A stretch of DNA of 11,612 bases from Betaproteobacteria bacterium (GCA_016880375.1 JAEHDO010000259.1:1-11612), one strand, 5' to 3'; shown: positions 1 through 7,654, numbered from the stretch's first letter. Notes: a model not told the origin generated them from the sequence alone. Numbers and translations: made by a program.

Positions 1-243
1 CCCATATCGCAGATCATGGTCAGCGAACCGGTGAGCGTCGGGCCGGAGATGGAGGTCGACGAGTTGCGCCGCTTCATGGTCGAGCACCATATGCGCTACC
101 TTCCTGTCATGGATGGCGGCACGCTGATGGGCGTCATCTCCTTTCACGACGTGGCCCGTGCGGTCCTGGAGGAGCAGGGCTTCGAGAACCGCATGCTCAA
201 GGCCTACATACGCGACTGGCCTGCCGAGGCCGGAGGCAGTTGA
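1..243 (+). CDS. CBS-domain protein, C-terminal part (5' end outside window)
   Basis: The frame is open from base 1 and ends at TGA 241-243, giving the last 80 residues of a protein whose start lies upstream. The visible part is one CBS motif: a short 'IMVSEPVSVGPEM' strand-turn, the helix 'DELRRFMVEHHMRYLPVMD', then 'LMGVISFHDVARAVLEEQ' and a tail ending in 'YIRDWP'. Small stand-alone proteins of about 140-150 residues made of two CBS motifs commonly end this way, so this is probably the second motif of such a pair. CBS pairs bind adenine nucleotides and usually act as energy-sensing regulatory modules; the partner or target cannot be told from here. The first ATG inside the window (16) is internal, not the real start. 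Domain call is firm, the specific role unknown. Confidence 0.85.
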   Translation, partial: PISQIMVSEPVSVGPEMEVDELRRFMVEHHMRYLPVMDGGTLMGVISFHDVARAVLEEQGFENRMLKAYIRDWPAEAGGS

Positions 244-266
244 TTATTAGTGGCGTTTAGTAACCT

Positions 267-283
267 GTGCGCCACTGGCGCGC
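267..283 (+). terminator. Weak hairpin after the CBS gene
   Basis: GCGCC (269-273) and GGCGC (277-281) pair around a 3-base loop, with one wobble and one further pair extending the stem to 267-283. It lies 23 bases after the CBS stop codon and before fadD. No uninterrupted T-run follows, so it is at best an inefficient intrinsic terminator and could be chance in GC-rich DNA. Confidence 0.25.
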
Positions 284-338
284 AGTGTCGTCTTGTTGTC
301 ATCTGTCACAAAATCGATACCAAGCTTCAGGAGAAAAA

Positions 339-2009
339 ATGGAAAAGATCTGGCTCAAGAGCTATCCCGCCGGCGTACCGGCCGAGGTCGATGTGAACGA
401 ATTCGAGTCGATCGGCCAGCTGTTCGACCGCAGCGTGCGCAGCTTCCGTGACAACGTAGCCTATACCAACATGGGCAAGTCGCTCACTTATGGCGAGTTG
501 GATGGCCATACGCGCGACCTGGCGGCTTACCTGCAGTCGCTTGGCTTGCCCAAGGGCACGCGCGTCGCCGTGATGATGCCCAATCTGCTGCAGGACCCGG
601 TATCCATCTACGGCATTCTGCGCGGCGGCTACACGGTGGTGAATTGCAATCCGCTCTATACGGCGCGCGAACTGGAGCACCAGCTGAAGGATTCCGGCGC
701 CGAGGCGATCATCGTCGTCGAGAACTTTGCCAGCGTGCTGCAGGAATGCATCGCCAACACGCCGATCAAGCACGTCATCGTCACCAGCCTCGGCGACATG
801 CTCGGCTTTCCCAAGGGCGCCATCGTCAATTTCGTCGTCAAGCATGTCAAGAAGATGGTGCCGGCCTGGGACCTGCCGCAGTCGGTGCGCTTCAACGACG
901 TCCTGGCGCGCGGTGCCCGCTGCGATTTCAAGGAAGTGAAGGTCGGCCACGAGGATATCGCCTTCCTGCAGTACACCGGTGGCACGACGGGCGTTTCCAA
1001 GGGGGCCATGCTGACCCACCGCAACATCATCGCCAACCTGCAGCAGGCGCATGCCTGGCTCAAGCCCTTCCTGCCCGAAAAGGGCCTCATCGTCACGGCG
1101 CTGCCGCTGTATCACATCTTCGCCCTGACGGCGAACTGCCTGACCTTCTTCAAGATCGGCTGGAGCAACCTGCTCATCACCAATCCGCGCGACATTCCCG
1201 GATTCGTCAAGGAGCTGTCCAAGCATCCCTTCGAGGCGATCACCGGCGTGAATACGCTGTTCAACGCCCTGCTCAACGACGAGGACTTCACCAAGCTCGA
1301 CTTCTCGCGGATGTGCATCAGCCTGGGCGGCGGCATGGCGGTGCAGAAGGCCGTGGCGGACAAGTGGAAGCAGGTCACCGGCGTGCCGCTGATCGAGGCC
1401 TACGGCCTGACGGAAACGTCGCCTGCGGCCACCATCAATCCGCTCGACCTGAAGGAATACAACGGCGCCATCGGCCTGCCGGTGCCATCGACGGACGTCA
1501 CCATCCGCGACGATGCCGGCAATGACCTGCCGATCGGCGAGGCCGGCGAAATCTGCGTTCATGGTCCGCAGGTGATGCGCGGGTACTACAACCGTCCCGA
1601 CGAAACCGCCAAGGTCATCATGCCGGACGGCTACCTGCGCACCGGCGACGTCGGCGTGATGGACGAGAAAGGTTTCGTTCGCATCGTCGACCGCAAGAAG
1701 GACATGATCCTGGTTTCCGGTTTCAACGTCTATCCGAACGAAATCGAGGCAGTGGTCGCCATGCATCCGGGCGTGCTGGAAGTGGCCGCAGTTGGCGTGC
1801 CGGACGAGAAATCGGGCGAGGCAGTGAAGGTCTTCATCGTCAAGAAGGATCCGACCCTCAGTGCCGAGGCGGTCATCGCCCACTGCAAGGAGAACCTCAC
1901 CGGTTACAAGGTGCCAAGGCTGGTCGAGTTCCGCGCCGAGCTGCCGAAGACCAATGTCGGCAAGATCCTGCGCCGGGCGTTGCGCGACGAGACGGTGGCA
2001 AAGTCCTGA
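339..2009 (+). CDS. fadD: Long-chain-fatty-acid--CoA ligase (acyl-CoA synthetase)
   Basis: ANL-superfamily adenylating enzyme that activates long-chain fatty acids to acyl-CoA in two steps (acyl-AMP, then thioester), feeding beta-oxidation or lipid synthesis; FadD is a cytosolic/inner-membrane-associated enzyme. At 556 residues it matches the usual FadD length (about 560). The core motifs are all present: phosphate-binding loop [11 protein letters not shown] (residues 212-222), [10 protein letters not shown] (353-362), the adenylate-binding RTGD (434-437), the hinge '[18 protein letters not shown]', and the C-terminal [11 protein letters not shown] with the catalytic lysine K542. ATG 339 is chosen because AGGAG (329-333) lies just upstream and '[18 protein letters not shown]' is a typical FadD N-terminus; an in-frame GTG at 267 would add 24 residues without homology or a ribosome site. 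Stand-alone gene, ending at the inverted repeat 2027-2054. Confidence 0.95.
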   Translation: MEKIWLKSYPAGVPAEVDVNEFESIGQLFDRSVRSFRDNVAYTNMGKSLTYGELDGHTRDLAAYLQSLGLPKGTRVAVMMPNLLQDPVSIYGILRGGYTVVNCNPLYTARELEHQLKDSGAEAIIVVENFASVLQECIANTPIKHVIVTSLGDMLGFPKGAIVNFVVKHVKKMVPAWDLPQSVRFNDVLARGARCDFKEVKVGHEDIAFLQYTGGTTGVSKGAMLTHRNIIANLQQAHAWLKPFLPEKGLIVTALPLYHIFALTANCLTFFKIGWSNLLITNPRDIPGFVKELSKHPFEAITGVNTLFNALLNDEDFTKLDFSRMCISLGGGMAVQKAVADKWKQVTGVPLIEAYGLTETSPAATINPLDLKEYNGAIGLPVPSTDVTIRDDAGNDLPIGEAGEICVHGPQVMRGYYNRPDETAKVIMPDGYLRTGDVGVMDEKGFVRIVDRKKDMILVSGFNVYPNEIEAVVAMHPGVLEVAAVGVPDEKSGEAVKVFIVKKDPTLSAEAVIAHCKENLTGYKVPRLVEFRAELPKTNVGKILRRALRDETVAKS

Positions 2010-2026
2010 GTGATCCGCGCCGCGTG

Positions 2027-2054
2027 AACAAGGGCCGCGCGTGCGGCCCTTGTT
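2027..2054. terminator. Bidirectional terminator-like inverted repeat
   Basis: AACAAGGGCCGC (2027-2038) and its exact complement GCGGCCCTTGTT (2043-2054) enclose the 4-base loop GCGT: a perfect 12-bp stem, the strongest local hairpin in the window. It sits 18 bases after the fadD stop and touches the stop codon (2053-2055) of the convergent minus-strand small ORF, so it probably ends transcription from both sides. The T-tract is short (TTGTTATTT after the plus-strand stem), so efficiency is uncertain. Confidence 0.6.
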
Positions 2055-2205
2055 ATTTGCGACCGCCCTTGTTGCCGCCCTTGTCCCAGGCATAGCGCTG
2101 GGTACGTTGCCAGCGGACGGTCGGCTGGACGGGTGGCACAGGCGCGGCAGGGGCGGGCTTTTTCGGCACTTTGACGCCGTGCTGTCGGGACTGACTTTTA
2201 CTCAT
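2053..2205 (-). CDS. Small basic Pro/Ala-rich protein of unknown function (50 aa)
   Basis: On the minus strand an ATG (2205-2203) opens a 50-codon frame closed by TAA (2055-2053). The product begins MSKSQSRQHGVKVPKKPAP, has a low-complexity middle of alanine, proline and valine, then WQRTQRYAWDKGGNKGGRK. It is strongly basic, with no signal peptide, membrane segment or recognised domain. Support for a real gene: it fills an otherwise empty gap between fadD and aroC, its stop codon runs straight into a perfect inverted repeat, and the C-terminal aromatic/glycine/lysine segment does not look like a chance frame. Against: no clear Shine-Dalgarno sequence lies before the ATG. It is divergent from aroC (65 bases between starts). 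I do not recognise the family; a nucleic-acid-binding role would be a guess from charge alone. Confidence 0.5.
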   Translation of the reverse strand: MSKSQSRQHGVKVPKKPAPAAPVPPVQPTVRWQRTQRYAWDKGGNKGGRK

Positions 2206-2270
2206 GGATGGCCGGGAAGCAAGAGATGCCCCTATGTTAAACTTGCCGCTGATTTCACTCCAGCCCTCCT

Positions 2271-3425
2271 ATGTCCGGCAATACCCTCGGCAAACTGTTC
2301 TGCGTCACTTCCTTCGGCGAGTCGCACGGCCCGGCCATCGGTTGCGTCGTCGACGGCTGCCCGCCGGGGCTGGCGCTGTGCGAGGCGGACATCCAGGTAG
2401 AGCTTGACCGGCGCAAGCCGGGAACCTCGCGTCACGTCACCCAGCGGCGGGAATCCGACACCGTCGAGATTCTCTCCGGCGTTTTCGAGGGCCGCACCAC
2501 GGGCACCCCGATCGCGCTGCTGATCCGCAACGAGGATCAGCGCAGCAGGGACTACGGCAACATCGCCGAGACCTTCAGGCCGGGGCACGCCGACTACACC
2601 TACTGGCAGAAATACGGCATCCGTGATTATCGCGGCGGCGGCCGCGCTTCAGCGCGAGAAACCGCAGTGCGCGTGGCGGCGGGTGCCATTGCGCGCAAAT
2701 GGTTGCGCGGGCATTACGGCATCGTCGTACGCGGCTGCCTGTCGCAGCTCGGCCCGCTGGCGATTCCGTTCAAGTCCTGGGAAGGCGTTTACGGCAACCC
2801 CTTCTTCGTCGCCGATCCGGACAGCGTGACGAAACTGGAAGCCTACATGGACGAGTTGCGCAAGTCCGGCGACTCAGTCGGCGGCCAGGTCACCTTGGTG
2901 GCCGAGAATGTGCCCGTGGGCTGGGGCGAGCCGGTGTATGACCGGCTCGACGCCGACATCGCTTACGCCATGATGGGCATCAACGCCGTGAAGGGTGTCG
3001 AGATCGGCGCCGGCTTCGACAGCGTGTCGCAGAAGGGCACCGAGCATTCCGACGAACTGACGCCGGAAGGCTATCTGTCGAACAATGCCGGCGGCACCCT
3101 GGGCGGCATTTCCAGCGGCCAGGATGTCGTGGTGCATGTCGCCGTCAAGCCAACCTCCAGCATCCGGCTGCCGCGCCGCTCCATCGACAAGCAGGGCAAT
3201 CCGGTGACGGTGGAGACGCACGGCCGCCACGACCCCTGCGTCGCCATCCGTGCCACGCCGGTGGCCGAGGCCATGCTGGCATTGGTGCTGATGGACCATG
3301 CCCTGCGCCATCGTGCGCAATGCGGTGACGTCGTCTGCCCGACGCCGAAGATCGCGGCGCGCGCGCCGCAAGCGGCCGGTCCGCGCGGCCACATCATCGA
3401 AGACCCTGAACCGGACGAATCCTGA
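2271..3425 (+). CDS. aroC: Chorismate synthase
   Basis: Last enzyme of the shikimate pathway: anti-1,4-elimination of phosphate from 5-enolpyruvylshikimate-3-phosphate to give chorismate, requiring reduced FMN; cytosolic homotetramer in the known family. At 384 residues it is slightly longer than the common 350-370, owing to a C-terminal tail. All three family signatures are visible: [19 protein letters not shown] (from residue 15), [13 protein letters not shown] (120-132) and HGRHDPCV (317-324). The second signature has Ala where Ser is more common (GRAS for GRSS), a conservative change. The start ATG is supported by the classic 'SGNTLGKLF' N-terminus, but it is preceded by CCCTCCT rather than a purine-rich ribosome site, so initiation may be weak or unusual. 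First gene of a possible aroC-ydcH-MFS run. Confidence 0.96.
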   Translation: MSGNTLGKLFCVTSFGESHGPAIGCVVDGCPPGLALCEADIQVELDRRKPGTSRHVTQRRESDTVEILSGVFEGRTTGTPIALLIRNEDQRSRDYGNIAETFRPGHADYTYWQKYGIRDYRGGGRASARETAVRVAAGAIARKWLRGHYGIVVRGCLSQLGPLAIPFKSWEGVYGNPFFVADPDSVTKLEAYMDELRKSGDSVGGQVTLVAENVPVGWGEPVYDRLDADIAYAMMGINAVKGVEIGAGFDSVSQKGTEHSDELTPEGYLSNNAGGTLGGISSGQDVVVHVAVKPTSSIRLPRRSIDKQGNPVTVETHGRHDPCVAIRATPVAEAMLALVLMDHALRHRAQCGDVVCPTPKIAARAPQAAGPRGHIIEDPEPDES

Positions 3426-3453
3426 TTCCTATCAACCCCATCAAGGACGCATC

Positions 3454-3699
3454 ATGGAACTGCAACAGCACGACCTGCATCACGAGTTTCCCGAGTTCCG
3501 GGACGCCATCCACGAATTGAAGACCGGCAATCACCACTTTGCCCGGCTCTTCGATGAATACCACCGCGTGAACAAGGACATCCGGCGCATCGAGGAGAAC
3601 GAGGCGCCGGTCACGGACGAGGCCCTCGAGGAAATGAAGAAGCAGCGCCTGAAGCTGAAGGACGAGTTGCATAGCATGCTGCGCGCCCACAAGGCCTGA
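3454..3699 (+). CDS. YdcH-like DUF465 small protein
   Basis: An 81-residue, highly charged, helical protein: 'HDLHHEFPEFRDAIHELK' followed by 'HFARLFDEYHRVNKDIRRIEEN' and 'EEMKKQRLKLKDELHSML'. This histidine-containing helix followed by a heptad-rich helix is the DUF465/YdcH pattern, a family common in proteobacteria whose function is not established. No signal peptide or membrane segment, so cytosolic. The ATG at 3454 is preceded by AAGGAC (3444-3449) and lies 28 bases after the aroC stop; in-frame extension upstream would run back into aroC and has no homology. Close spacing suggests transcription with aroC. Confidence 0.85.
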   Translation: MELQQHDLHHEFPEFRDAIHELKTGNHHFARLFDEYHRVNKDIRRIEENEAPVTDEALEEMKKQRLKLKDELHSMLRAHKA

Positions 3700-3706
3700 C
3701 AAAATG

Positions 3707-3728
3707 CGGGGTGCCGGCCGGCGCCCCG
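3707..3728. repeat. Inverted repeat between the ydcH-like and MFS genes
   Basis: A 22-base near-perfect palindrome: the halves CGGGGTGCCGG and CCGGCGCCCCG pair over 11 positions with a single G-T wobble. As RNA it would form an 8-bp stem with a CGGCCG loop or longer. It lies 7 bases after the ydcH-like stop and 12 bases before the MFS start. No T-run follows, so it is not a standard terminator; it could slow transcription, protect mRNA ends or be a dyad operator. Confidence 0.45.
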
Positions 3729-3740
3729 TGATTCCTCCCG

Positions 3741-4880
3741 ATGGTTCCCTACTGGCGCCTGTCGGCGTATTACTTCTTCTATTTCGCCTTCATCGGCGCT
3801 TTTTCCCCCTACTTCACGCTCTACCTGAAGTCGCTGCAGTTCTCTGCCTGGGACATCGGCGTCCTGATGTCACTGATGCAGGTCATGCGCGTGCTGGCGC
3901 CGAATCTGTGGGGTTGGCTGGCTGACCGGCTGGGTGCCAAGACGCCCATCGTGCGCGGTGCGGCGCTGATGAGCCTGCTGGGCTTTTCCTGCTTTTTCTT
4001 CGTTCAGACCTTCTCCGGGTTTTTCTTTGGCATGGTGCTGCTGGCCTTTTTCTGGAGTGCCGCCTTGCCGCTGGTCGAGGCGCTGACCTTCACCCATCTC
4101 GGCGCACAGGCCAGCCGCTACGGAGCGATCCGCCTGTGGGGTTCGGTCGGCTTCGTCGCCGCGGTGCTGGGACTGGGCTGGCTGCTCGATCGCCTGCCGC
4201 TGTCGACGACCCTGTGGGTTTCCCTGGGGCTCCTTGGCGGCATTCTCGCCTGCGCGCTGGCGCTTCCGGAAAAACGCGAAGCGCGGCACGAGACCGACCG
4301 CCTGCCGATCGGCGACATCCTGCGTCGGCGCGAGGTGAAAGCCCTCTTCATCGCCTGTTTCTTCATGGCTGCGGCGCATGGCGCGCTGTACGTGTTCTAC
4401 TCGATCCATCTTGTCAGCCGCGGCTACGGCACGACTGTGGTTGGCTTGTTGTGGACGCTGGGAGTGGTGGCGGAAATCGCCGTCTTCCTTTACCTGCCGC
4501 GGTTGCTCCATGTTTATTCCCTGCGCGTCATCCTGTTGTTCAGCTTTGCCTGCGCGGTGGCGCGCTTTCTCATGATCGGCTGGGGGGTCGAGTGGCTGGC
4601 GGTCGTGCTGATCGCGCAGTTGCTGCATGCCGCGACGTTCGGGGCCTATCATGCGGCGGCGGTGGCGGCTGTCAATCGCTGGTTTGGCGGCCGCCACCAG
4701 GCGCGCGGGCAGGCGCTTTATGGCAGCGTGTCCTTCGGCGCCGGCGGCATGGTGGGAGGGCTGCTCAGCGGCTGGTCGTGGGACGTAGCAGGCCCAGAGC
4801 TGACTTTTACATTGGGATCCATTTTTGCCTTTACCGGCATGATCATTCTCTGGCGCGGCTGGCTTCCCGAGCATCCTTGA
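3741..4880 (+). CDS. MFS transporter, PPP/HcaT (MFS_1-like) family
   Basis: A 379-residue inner-membrane protein made almost wholly of hydrophobic helices, about 12 predicted by eye, the normal size for this subfamily. The start 'VPYWRLSAYYFFYFAFIGAFSPY' and the motif RYGAIRLWGSVGF (residues 126-138) are characteristic of the LacY-related 3-phenylpropionate transporter (HcaT) family; 'LWGWLADRLGAK' in the loop after helix 2 corresponds to the general MFS loop motif. Such proteins are proton-coupled carriers, but the substrate cannot be read from sequence and no aromatic catabolic genes are adjacent, so the hcaT name is not given. The start is bounded: an in-frame TGA at 3729-3731 lies just before ATG 3741. 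No Shine-Dalgarno sequence is evident, which suggests weak or coupled translation. Confidence 0.88.
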   Translation: MVPYWRLSAYYFFYFAFIGAFSPYFTLYLKSLQFSAWDIGVLMSLMQVMRVLAPNLWGWLADRLGAKTPIVRGAALMSLLGFSCFFFVQTFSGFFFGMVLLAFFWSAALPLVEALTFTHLGAQASRYGAIRLWGSVGFVAAVLGLGWLLDRLPLSTTLWVSLGLLGGILACALALPEKREARHETDRLPIGDILRRREVKALFIACFFMAAAHGALYVFYSIHLVSRGYGTTVVGLLWTLGVVAEIAVFLYLPRLLHVYSLRVILLFSFACAVARFLMIGWGVEWLAVVLIAQLLHAATFGAYHAAAVAAVNRWFGGRHQARGQALYGSVSFGAGGMVGGLLSGWSWDVAGPELTFTLGSIFAFTGMIILWRGWLPEHP

Positions 4881-4960
4881 CGTCACCAGCGGGCGGCAGG
4901 ACGGGGCCATGATGGGGGCTCTGGATGCGATGGCTGGGCACTGGACGGGCCTGCTGCGGT

Positions 4961-4990
4961 GCGACATGGGGTGCCTGGTTTCGATATAAT
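4961..4990 (+). promoter_or_regulatory. Sigma-70-type promoter for the entericidin gene
   Basis: A perfect TATAAT (4985-4990) is preceded at an 18-base spacing by GCGACA (4961-4966), which matches four of six bases of TTGACA. Expected transcription start is about 4996-4998, giving a leader of roughly 120 bases before the ATG at 5120. It is the best match to a housekeeping promoter seen in the window and sits in a real intergenic gap. Confidence 0.55.
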
Positions 4991-4997
4991 TCAAATG

Positions 4998-5090
4998 CTT
5001 TCCGCAAGAATTCGAGCCCGGGTTCATCCTGGCAAGCAGCGATGAGCCAAGCTGGTTCTTCCTGTATGGATTACGGCATGATGCGGAAAG
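4998..5090 (+). promoter_or_regulatory. Structured 5' leader of the entericidin gene (candidate RNA element)
   Basis: The transcript expected from the promoter at 4985 begins with CTTTCCGCA (4998-5006), whose exact complement TGCGGAAAG lies at 5082-5090: a 9-bp closing helix. Inside it, GGTTCATC (5021-5028) pairs with GATGAGCC (5041-5048), 8 bp with one G-U pair, and AGAA (5007-5010) can pair with TTCT (5056-5059). Together these make a closed, nested fold ending about 20 bases before the ribosome-binding region GGGG (5108-5111). I do not recognise any known riboswitch or leader class. It may be a regulatory leader, a stability element, an independent small RNA, or chance pairing. Confidence 0.4.
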
Positions 5091-5119
5091 GCCCGAACTA
5101 ATTTGATGGGGATGCAAAT

Positions 5120-5245
5120 ATGAATCGACTGAATTTGATATTGGCCTTTGTCGCAGCCTTGGCGCTGAGCGCCTGCAATACAGTGCAGGGAGTCGGCAAG
5201 GATATCCAGGCCGGTGGCAAGGCCGTGGAGAAGGTCGCCAAGTAA
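5120..5245 (+). CDS. Entericidin A/B-type small lipoprotein
   Basis: A 41-residue protein: a short basic start (MNR), a hydrophobic signal segment (residues 4-18), the lipobox LSAC with cysteine 19, then 'NTVQGVGKDIQAGGKAVEKVAK'. This is the entericidin (EcnA/EcnB) pattern: lipid-anchored envelope peptides of about 40 residues with an amphipathic Gly/Lys-rich C-terminus. In enterobacteria EcnA/EcnB are described as an antidote/toxin pair tied to stationary-phase lysis; here only one copy is present, so a toxin role should not be assumed. GGGG at 5108-5111 serves as ribosome site. It is 69 bases before leuB and shares the leu-asd-fimV neighbourhood where such genes often occur in betaproteobacteria. 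Its own promoter and a folded leader precede it. Confidence 0.85.
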   Translation: MNRLNLILAFVAALALSACNTVQGVGKDIQAGGKAVEKVAK

Positions 5246-5249
5246 GTAT

Positions 5250-5292
5250 GCCGTCCAATCCTGGCGCAAGGGGATGCCAGGAGAAAGACGGC
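5250..5292 (+). repeat. Nested hairpin between the entericidin gene and leuB
   Basis: TCCTGGC (5259-5265) pairs perfectly with GCCAGGA (5276-5282) around a 10-base loop, and an outer helix GCCGTC (5250-5255) pairs with GACGGC (5287-5292) across a small internal loop. It begins 4 bases after the entericidin stop and ends 12 bases before the leuB ribosome site (AAGGAG, 5304-5309). With no T-run it looks more like an mRNA 3' stabiliser or partial terminator that separates high lipoprotein output from leuB than a full terminator. Confidence 0.4.
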
Positions 5293-5314
5293 TTCGGCAA
5301 TTGAAAGGAGTCGC

Positions 5315-6376
5315 ATGAAAGTTTGTGTTTTGCCCGGTGATGGCATCGGCCCTGAAATCGTTGCCCAGGCCGTGCGCGTGCTCGAAGCACTGCGCCAGGA
5401 CGGCATCAAGCTGGAGATGGAGACGGCGCTGCTGGGCGGTTGCGCGGTGGATGCCGCGGGCGAGCCCTATCCCGAGGCGACCCGGAAGCTCGCGCGTGCC
5501 GCCGATGCAGTGCTGCTCGGCGCCGTCGGCGGTCCGCAGTACGACACATTGCCGCGAGAGCAGCGTCCGGAGCGGGGGCTCCTCGGTATCCGCAAGGACC
5601 TGGGACTCTTTGCCAACCTGCGCCCGGCGGTGCTCTATCCCGAGCTCGCCAATGCCTCCAGCCTTAAGCCCGAAGTGGTGGCAGGGCTGGATATCCTCAT
5701 CGTGCGCGAATTGACTGGCGATATCTATTTCGGCGAGCCGCGCGGCATCGAGACCCGAAATGGAGAGAGGGTCGGCTTCAACACCATGATTTACTCCGAA
5801 AGCGAGATCCGCCGCATTGCGCGCGTTTCCTTCGAGGCGGCGAGGAAGCGCAGCCGCAAGCTCTGCTCGGTCGACAAGATGAACGTGCTGGAATGCACCC
5901 AGTTGTGGCGCGACGTGGTGACGGACGAGGCCAAGAACTACCCCGACGTCGAGCTGTCGCATATGCTGGTGGACAACGCCGCCATGCAGCTGGTGCGCAA
6001 TCCGAAGCAGTTTGACGTCATGGTGACGGGCAACATGTTCGGCGACATCCTGTCCGACGAAGCCTCGATGCTGACTGGATCCATCGGCATGCTGCCCTCG
6101 GCCTCGCTCGACGAAAAGGGCAAGGGCCTTTACGAGCCGATCCACGGATCGGCGCCGGACATCGCCGGCAAGGGCGTGGCCAACCCACTGGCGACCATCC
6201 TCTCGGCGGCGATGATGCTGCGCTATACCTTCGGCGAGGAGGCCGCCGCCGTGCGCATCGAGGCTGGGGTGAAGAAGGTGCTGCAGCTGGGTCTGCGCAC
6301 CGGCGACATCTTCGAGGCAGGCATGACGAAGGTGGGCACCCGGGAAATGGGCGACGCGGTGATCGCGGCACTGTAG
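5315..6376 (+). CDS. leuB: 3-isopropylmalate dehydrogenase
   Basis: Oxidises and decarboxylates (2R,3S)-3-isopropylmalate to 2-oxoisocaproate with NAD+ and a divalent metal, the third step of leucine biosynthesis; cytosolic homodimer. The 353-residue length is normal. Visible family features: N-terminal [24 protein letters not shown] with the catalytic tyrosine Y138; VDKMNVLE with the catalytic lysine K188; [12 protein letters not shown] (from residue 240) with metal-binding D244 and D248; and '[19 protein letters not shown]' near the cofactor site. ATG 5315 is preceded by AAGGAG at ideal spacing. asd follows after 27 bases, so the two are probably co-transcribed. Oddity: leuC and leuD are not adjacent; an entericidin gene and an MFS gene lie upstream instead. 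Confidence 0.97.
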   Translation: MKVCVLPGDGIGPEIVAQAVRVLEALRQDGIKLEMETALLGGCAVDAAGEPYPEATRKLARAADAVLLGAVGGPQYDTLPREQRPERGLLGIRKDLGLFANLRPAVLYPELANASSLKPEVVAGLDILIVRELTGDIYFGEPRGIETRNGERVGFNTMIYSESEIRRIARVSFEAARKRSRKLCSVDKMNVLECTQLWRDVVTDEAKNYPDVELSHMLVDNAAMQLVRNPKQFDVMVTGNMFGDILSDEASMLTGSIGMLPSASLDEKGKGLYEPIHGSAPDIAGKGVANPLATILSAAMMLRYTFGEEAAAVRIEAGVKKVLQLGLRTGDIFEAGMTKVGTREMGDAVIAAL

Positions 6377-6403
6377 GAATCAACCAGGATTTGGGAAACT
6401 GAA

Positions 6404-7516
6404 ATGAAACGTGTGGGTCTGGTGGGCTGGCGCGGCATGGTCGGCTCCGTGCTGATGCAGCGCATGCTGGAAGAACGGGATTTCGACCTGATCAATCCGG
6501 TGTTCTTCACGACTTCGCAGGTGGGCGGCAAAGGCCCGGCCATTGGCCGTGACGTGCCGGCCTTGCAGGACGCCCGCAACGTCGATGCGTTGAAGGCGAT
6601 GGACATCATCATTTCCTGCCAAGGGGGCGACTACACCAGCGAGGTGTTCCCCAAGCTGCGCGCGGCCGGCTGGAACGGCCACTGGATCGACGCCGCCTCG
6701 TCGCTGCGCATGAAGGACGATGCGGTCATCACACTCGATCCGGTCAATCTCGATGTCATCAAGGGCGCCCTGTCGCGCGGCGGCCGCAACTGGATCGGCG
6801 GCAACTGCACTGTCAGCCTGATGTTGATGGCGGTCGGCGCGCTCTATCAGCGCGATCTGGTCGAGTGGATGAGCGCCATGACCTATCAGGCGGCCTCCGG
6901 CGCTGGCGCGCAGAACATGCGCGAGCTGCTCACTCAGATGGGGGAGGTGCATCGCGTGGCCAAGGGGCTGCTCGACGATCCCGCCTCGGCGATCCTCGAC
7001 ATCGACCGCGAGGTGGCGGGCATTCTGCGCGAGGAGCGGTTCCCGACGGCGAATTTCGGCGTGCCGCTGGCCGGCAGCCTGATTCCCTGGATCGACAAGG
7101 AATTGGAGAACGGCCAGAGCCGTGAGGAATGGAAAGGGCAGGCGGAAACCAATAAGATTCTTGGCCGCGAAGCCAATCCGGTGCCGATCGACGGCATCTG
7201 CGTGCGCGTCGGCGCCATGCGTTGCCACAGCCAGGCCCTGACCCTGAAGCTCAGAAAAGAGGTGCCGCTGGATGAAATCGAGGGCATGATCGCCGAATCA
7301 AATGCCTGGGTAAAGGTGGTGCCAAATCGCCGCGACGTCACCATTCGGGAGTTGACGCCAACCGCCGTCACCGGCACTCTCTCGGTACCGGTGGGGCGCC
7401 TGCGCAAGCTCAATATGGGACCACGCTATTTGGGTGCATTCACCTGTGGGGATCAGTTGTTGTGGGGTGCAGCGGAGCCGCTGCGTCGCATGCTGCGGCT
7501 ATTGCTCGAAGCCTGA
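6404..7516 (+). CDS. asd: Aspartate-semialdehyde dehydrogenase
   Basis: NADPH-dependent reduction of L-4-aspartyl phosphate to L-aspartate-4-semialdehyde, the branch point towards lysine/diaminopimelate, threonine and methionine. At 370 residues it matches the long Gram-negative (E. coli-type) form. Seen directly: nucleotide-binding start [18 protein letters not shown]; 'SCQGGDYT'; active-site [10 protein letters not shown] with cysteine C135; and [14 protein letters not shown] with the acid/base histidine H275. The start follows a modest AGGA at 6388-6391. It lies between leuB and fimV, the order often seen in betaproteobacteria, which links amino-acid precursor supply and cell-wall diaminopimelate in one transcription unit. 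Confidence 0.97.
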   Translation: MKRVGLVGWRGMVGSVLMQRMLEERDFDLINPVFFTTSQVGGKGPAIGRDVPALQDARNVDALKAMDIIISCQGGDYTSEVFPKLRAAGWNGHWIDAASSLRMKDDAVITLDPVNLDVIKGALSRGGRNWIGGNCTVSLMLMAVGALYQRDLVEWMSAMTYQAASGAGAQNMRELLTQMGEVHRVAKGLLDDPASAILDIDREVAGILREERFPTANFGVPLAGSLIPWIDKELENGQSREEWKGQAETNKILGREANPVPIDGICVRVGAMRCHSQALTLKLRKEVPLDEIEGMIAESNAWVKVVPNRRDVTIRELTPTAVTGTLSVPVGRLRKLNMGPRYLGAFTCGDQLLWGAAEPLRRMLRLLLEA

Positions 7517-7525
7517 ATCGGTACC

Positions 7526-7550
7526 TAGGCCGGACTTGCTCCCCGGCCTA
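7526..7550 (+). terminator. Possible terminator after asd
   Basis: TAGGCCGG (7526-7533) pairs exactly with CCGGCCTA (7543-7550) around a 9-base loop, starting 10 bases after the asd stop. Only TT follows before an A-rich stretch, so it lacks the classical T-tract. Its position at the change from GC-rich coding DNA to the AT-richer fimV upstream region still makes partial termination of the leuB-asd message plausible. Confidence 0.4.
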
Positions 7551-7654
7551 TTCAAAACAACATCAAATAGCTTGGCGGATTACTCAAGGAGTCGCCTCGC
7601 CATCAAAAAACGCTTGATTTCTCGCCGGATTTGGCCAAAATGTAATGAGGAAGT

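Noticed and set aside
267..338. GTG at 267 as an upstream start for fadD.
   Set aside because: The added 24 residues resemble no FadD N-terminus, there is no ribosome site, and ATG 339 has AGGAG at good spacing and the typical start.
327..2093. A 588-codon open frame antisense to fadD, and similar long minus-strand frames opposite the MFS, leuB, asd and fimV genes (for example 3870-5390, 5024-6145, 6380-7228).
   Set aside because: They mirror the codon bias of well-identified GC-rich plus-strand genes, encode His/Arg/Asp-rich sequences with no recognisable domain, and ignore the intergenic boundaries.
3298..3453. Upstream in-frame extension of the ydcH-like gene into aroC.
   Set aside because: The added residues are an arginine-rich out-of-frame reading of the aroC 3' end; ATG 3454 has its own ribosome site and gives the standard family length.
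4909..4989. A 26-codon plus-strand ORF (ATG 4909 to TAA 4987-4989) between the MFS and entericidin genes.
   Set aside because: Its stop lies inside the TATAAT promoter element, it has no convincing ribosome site, and the product shows no recognisable pattern.
5011..5030. A tRNA T-arm-like stretch (CGAGCCCGGGTTCATCC) considered as a tRNA remnant or attachment site.
   Set aside because: The T-loop consensus is broken, no anticodon or acceptor arms can be built around it, and the bases are better used by the leader helices.
5120..5245. A full EcnA/EcnB antidote-toxin pair.
   Set aside because: Only a single entericidin-type ORF is present; no second lipoprotein frame is found on either side.
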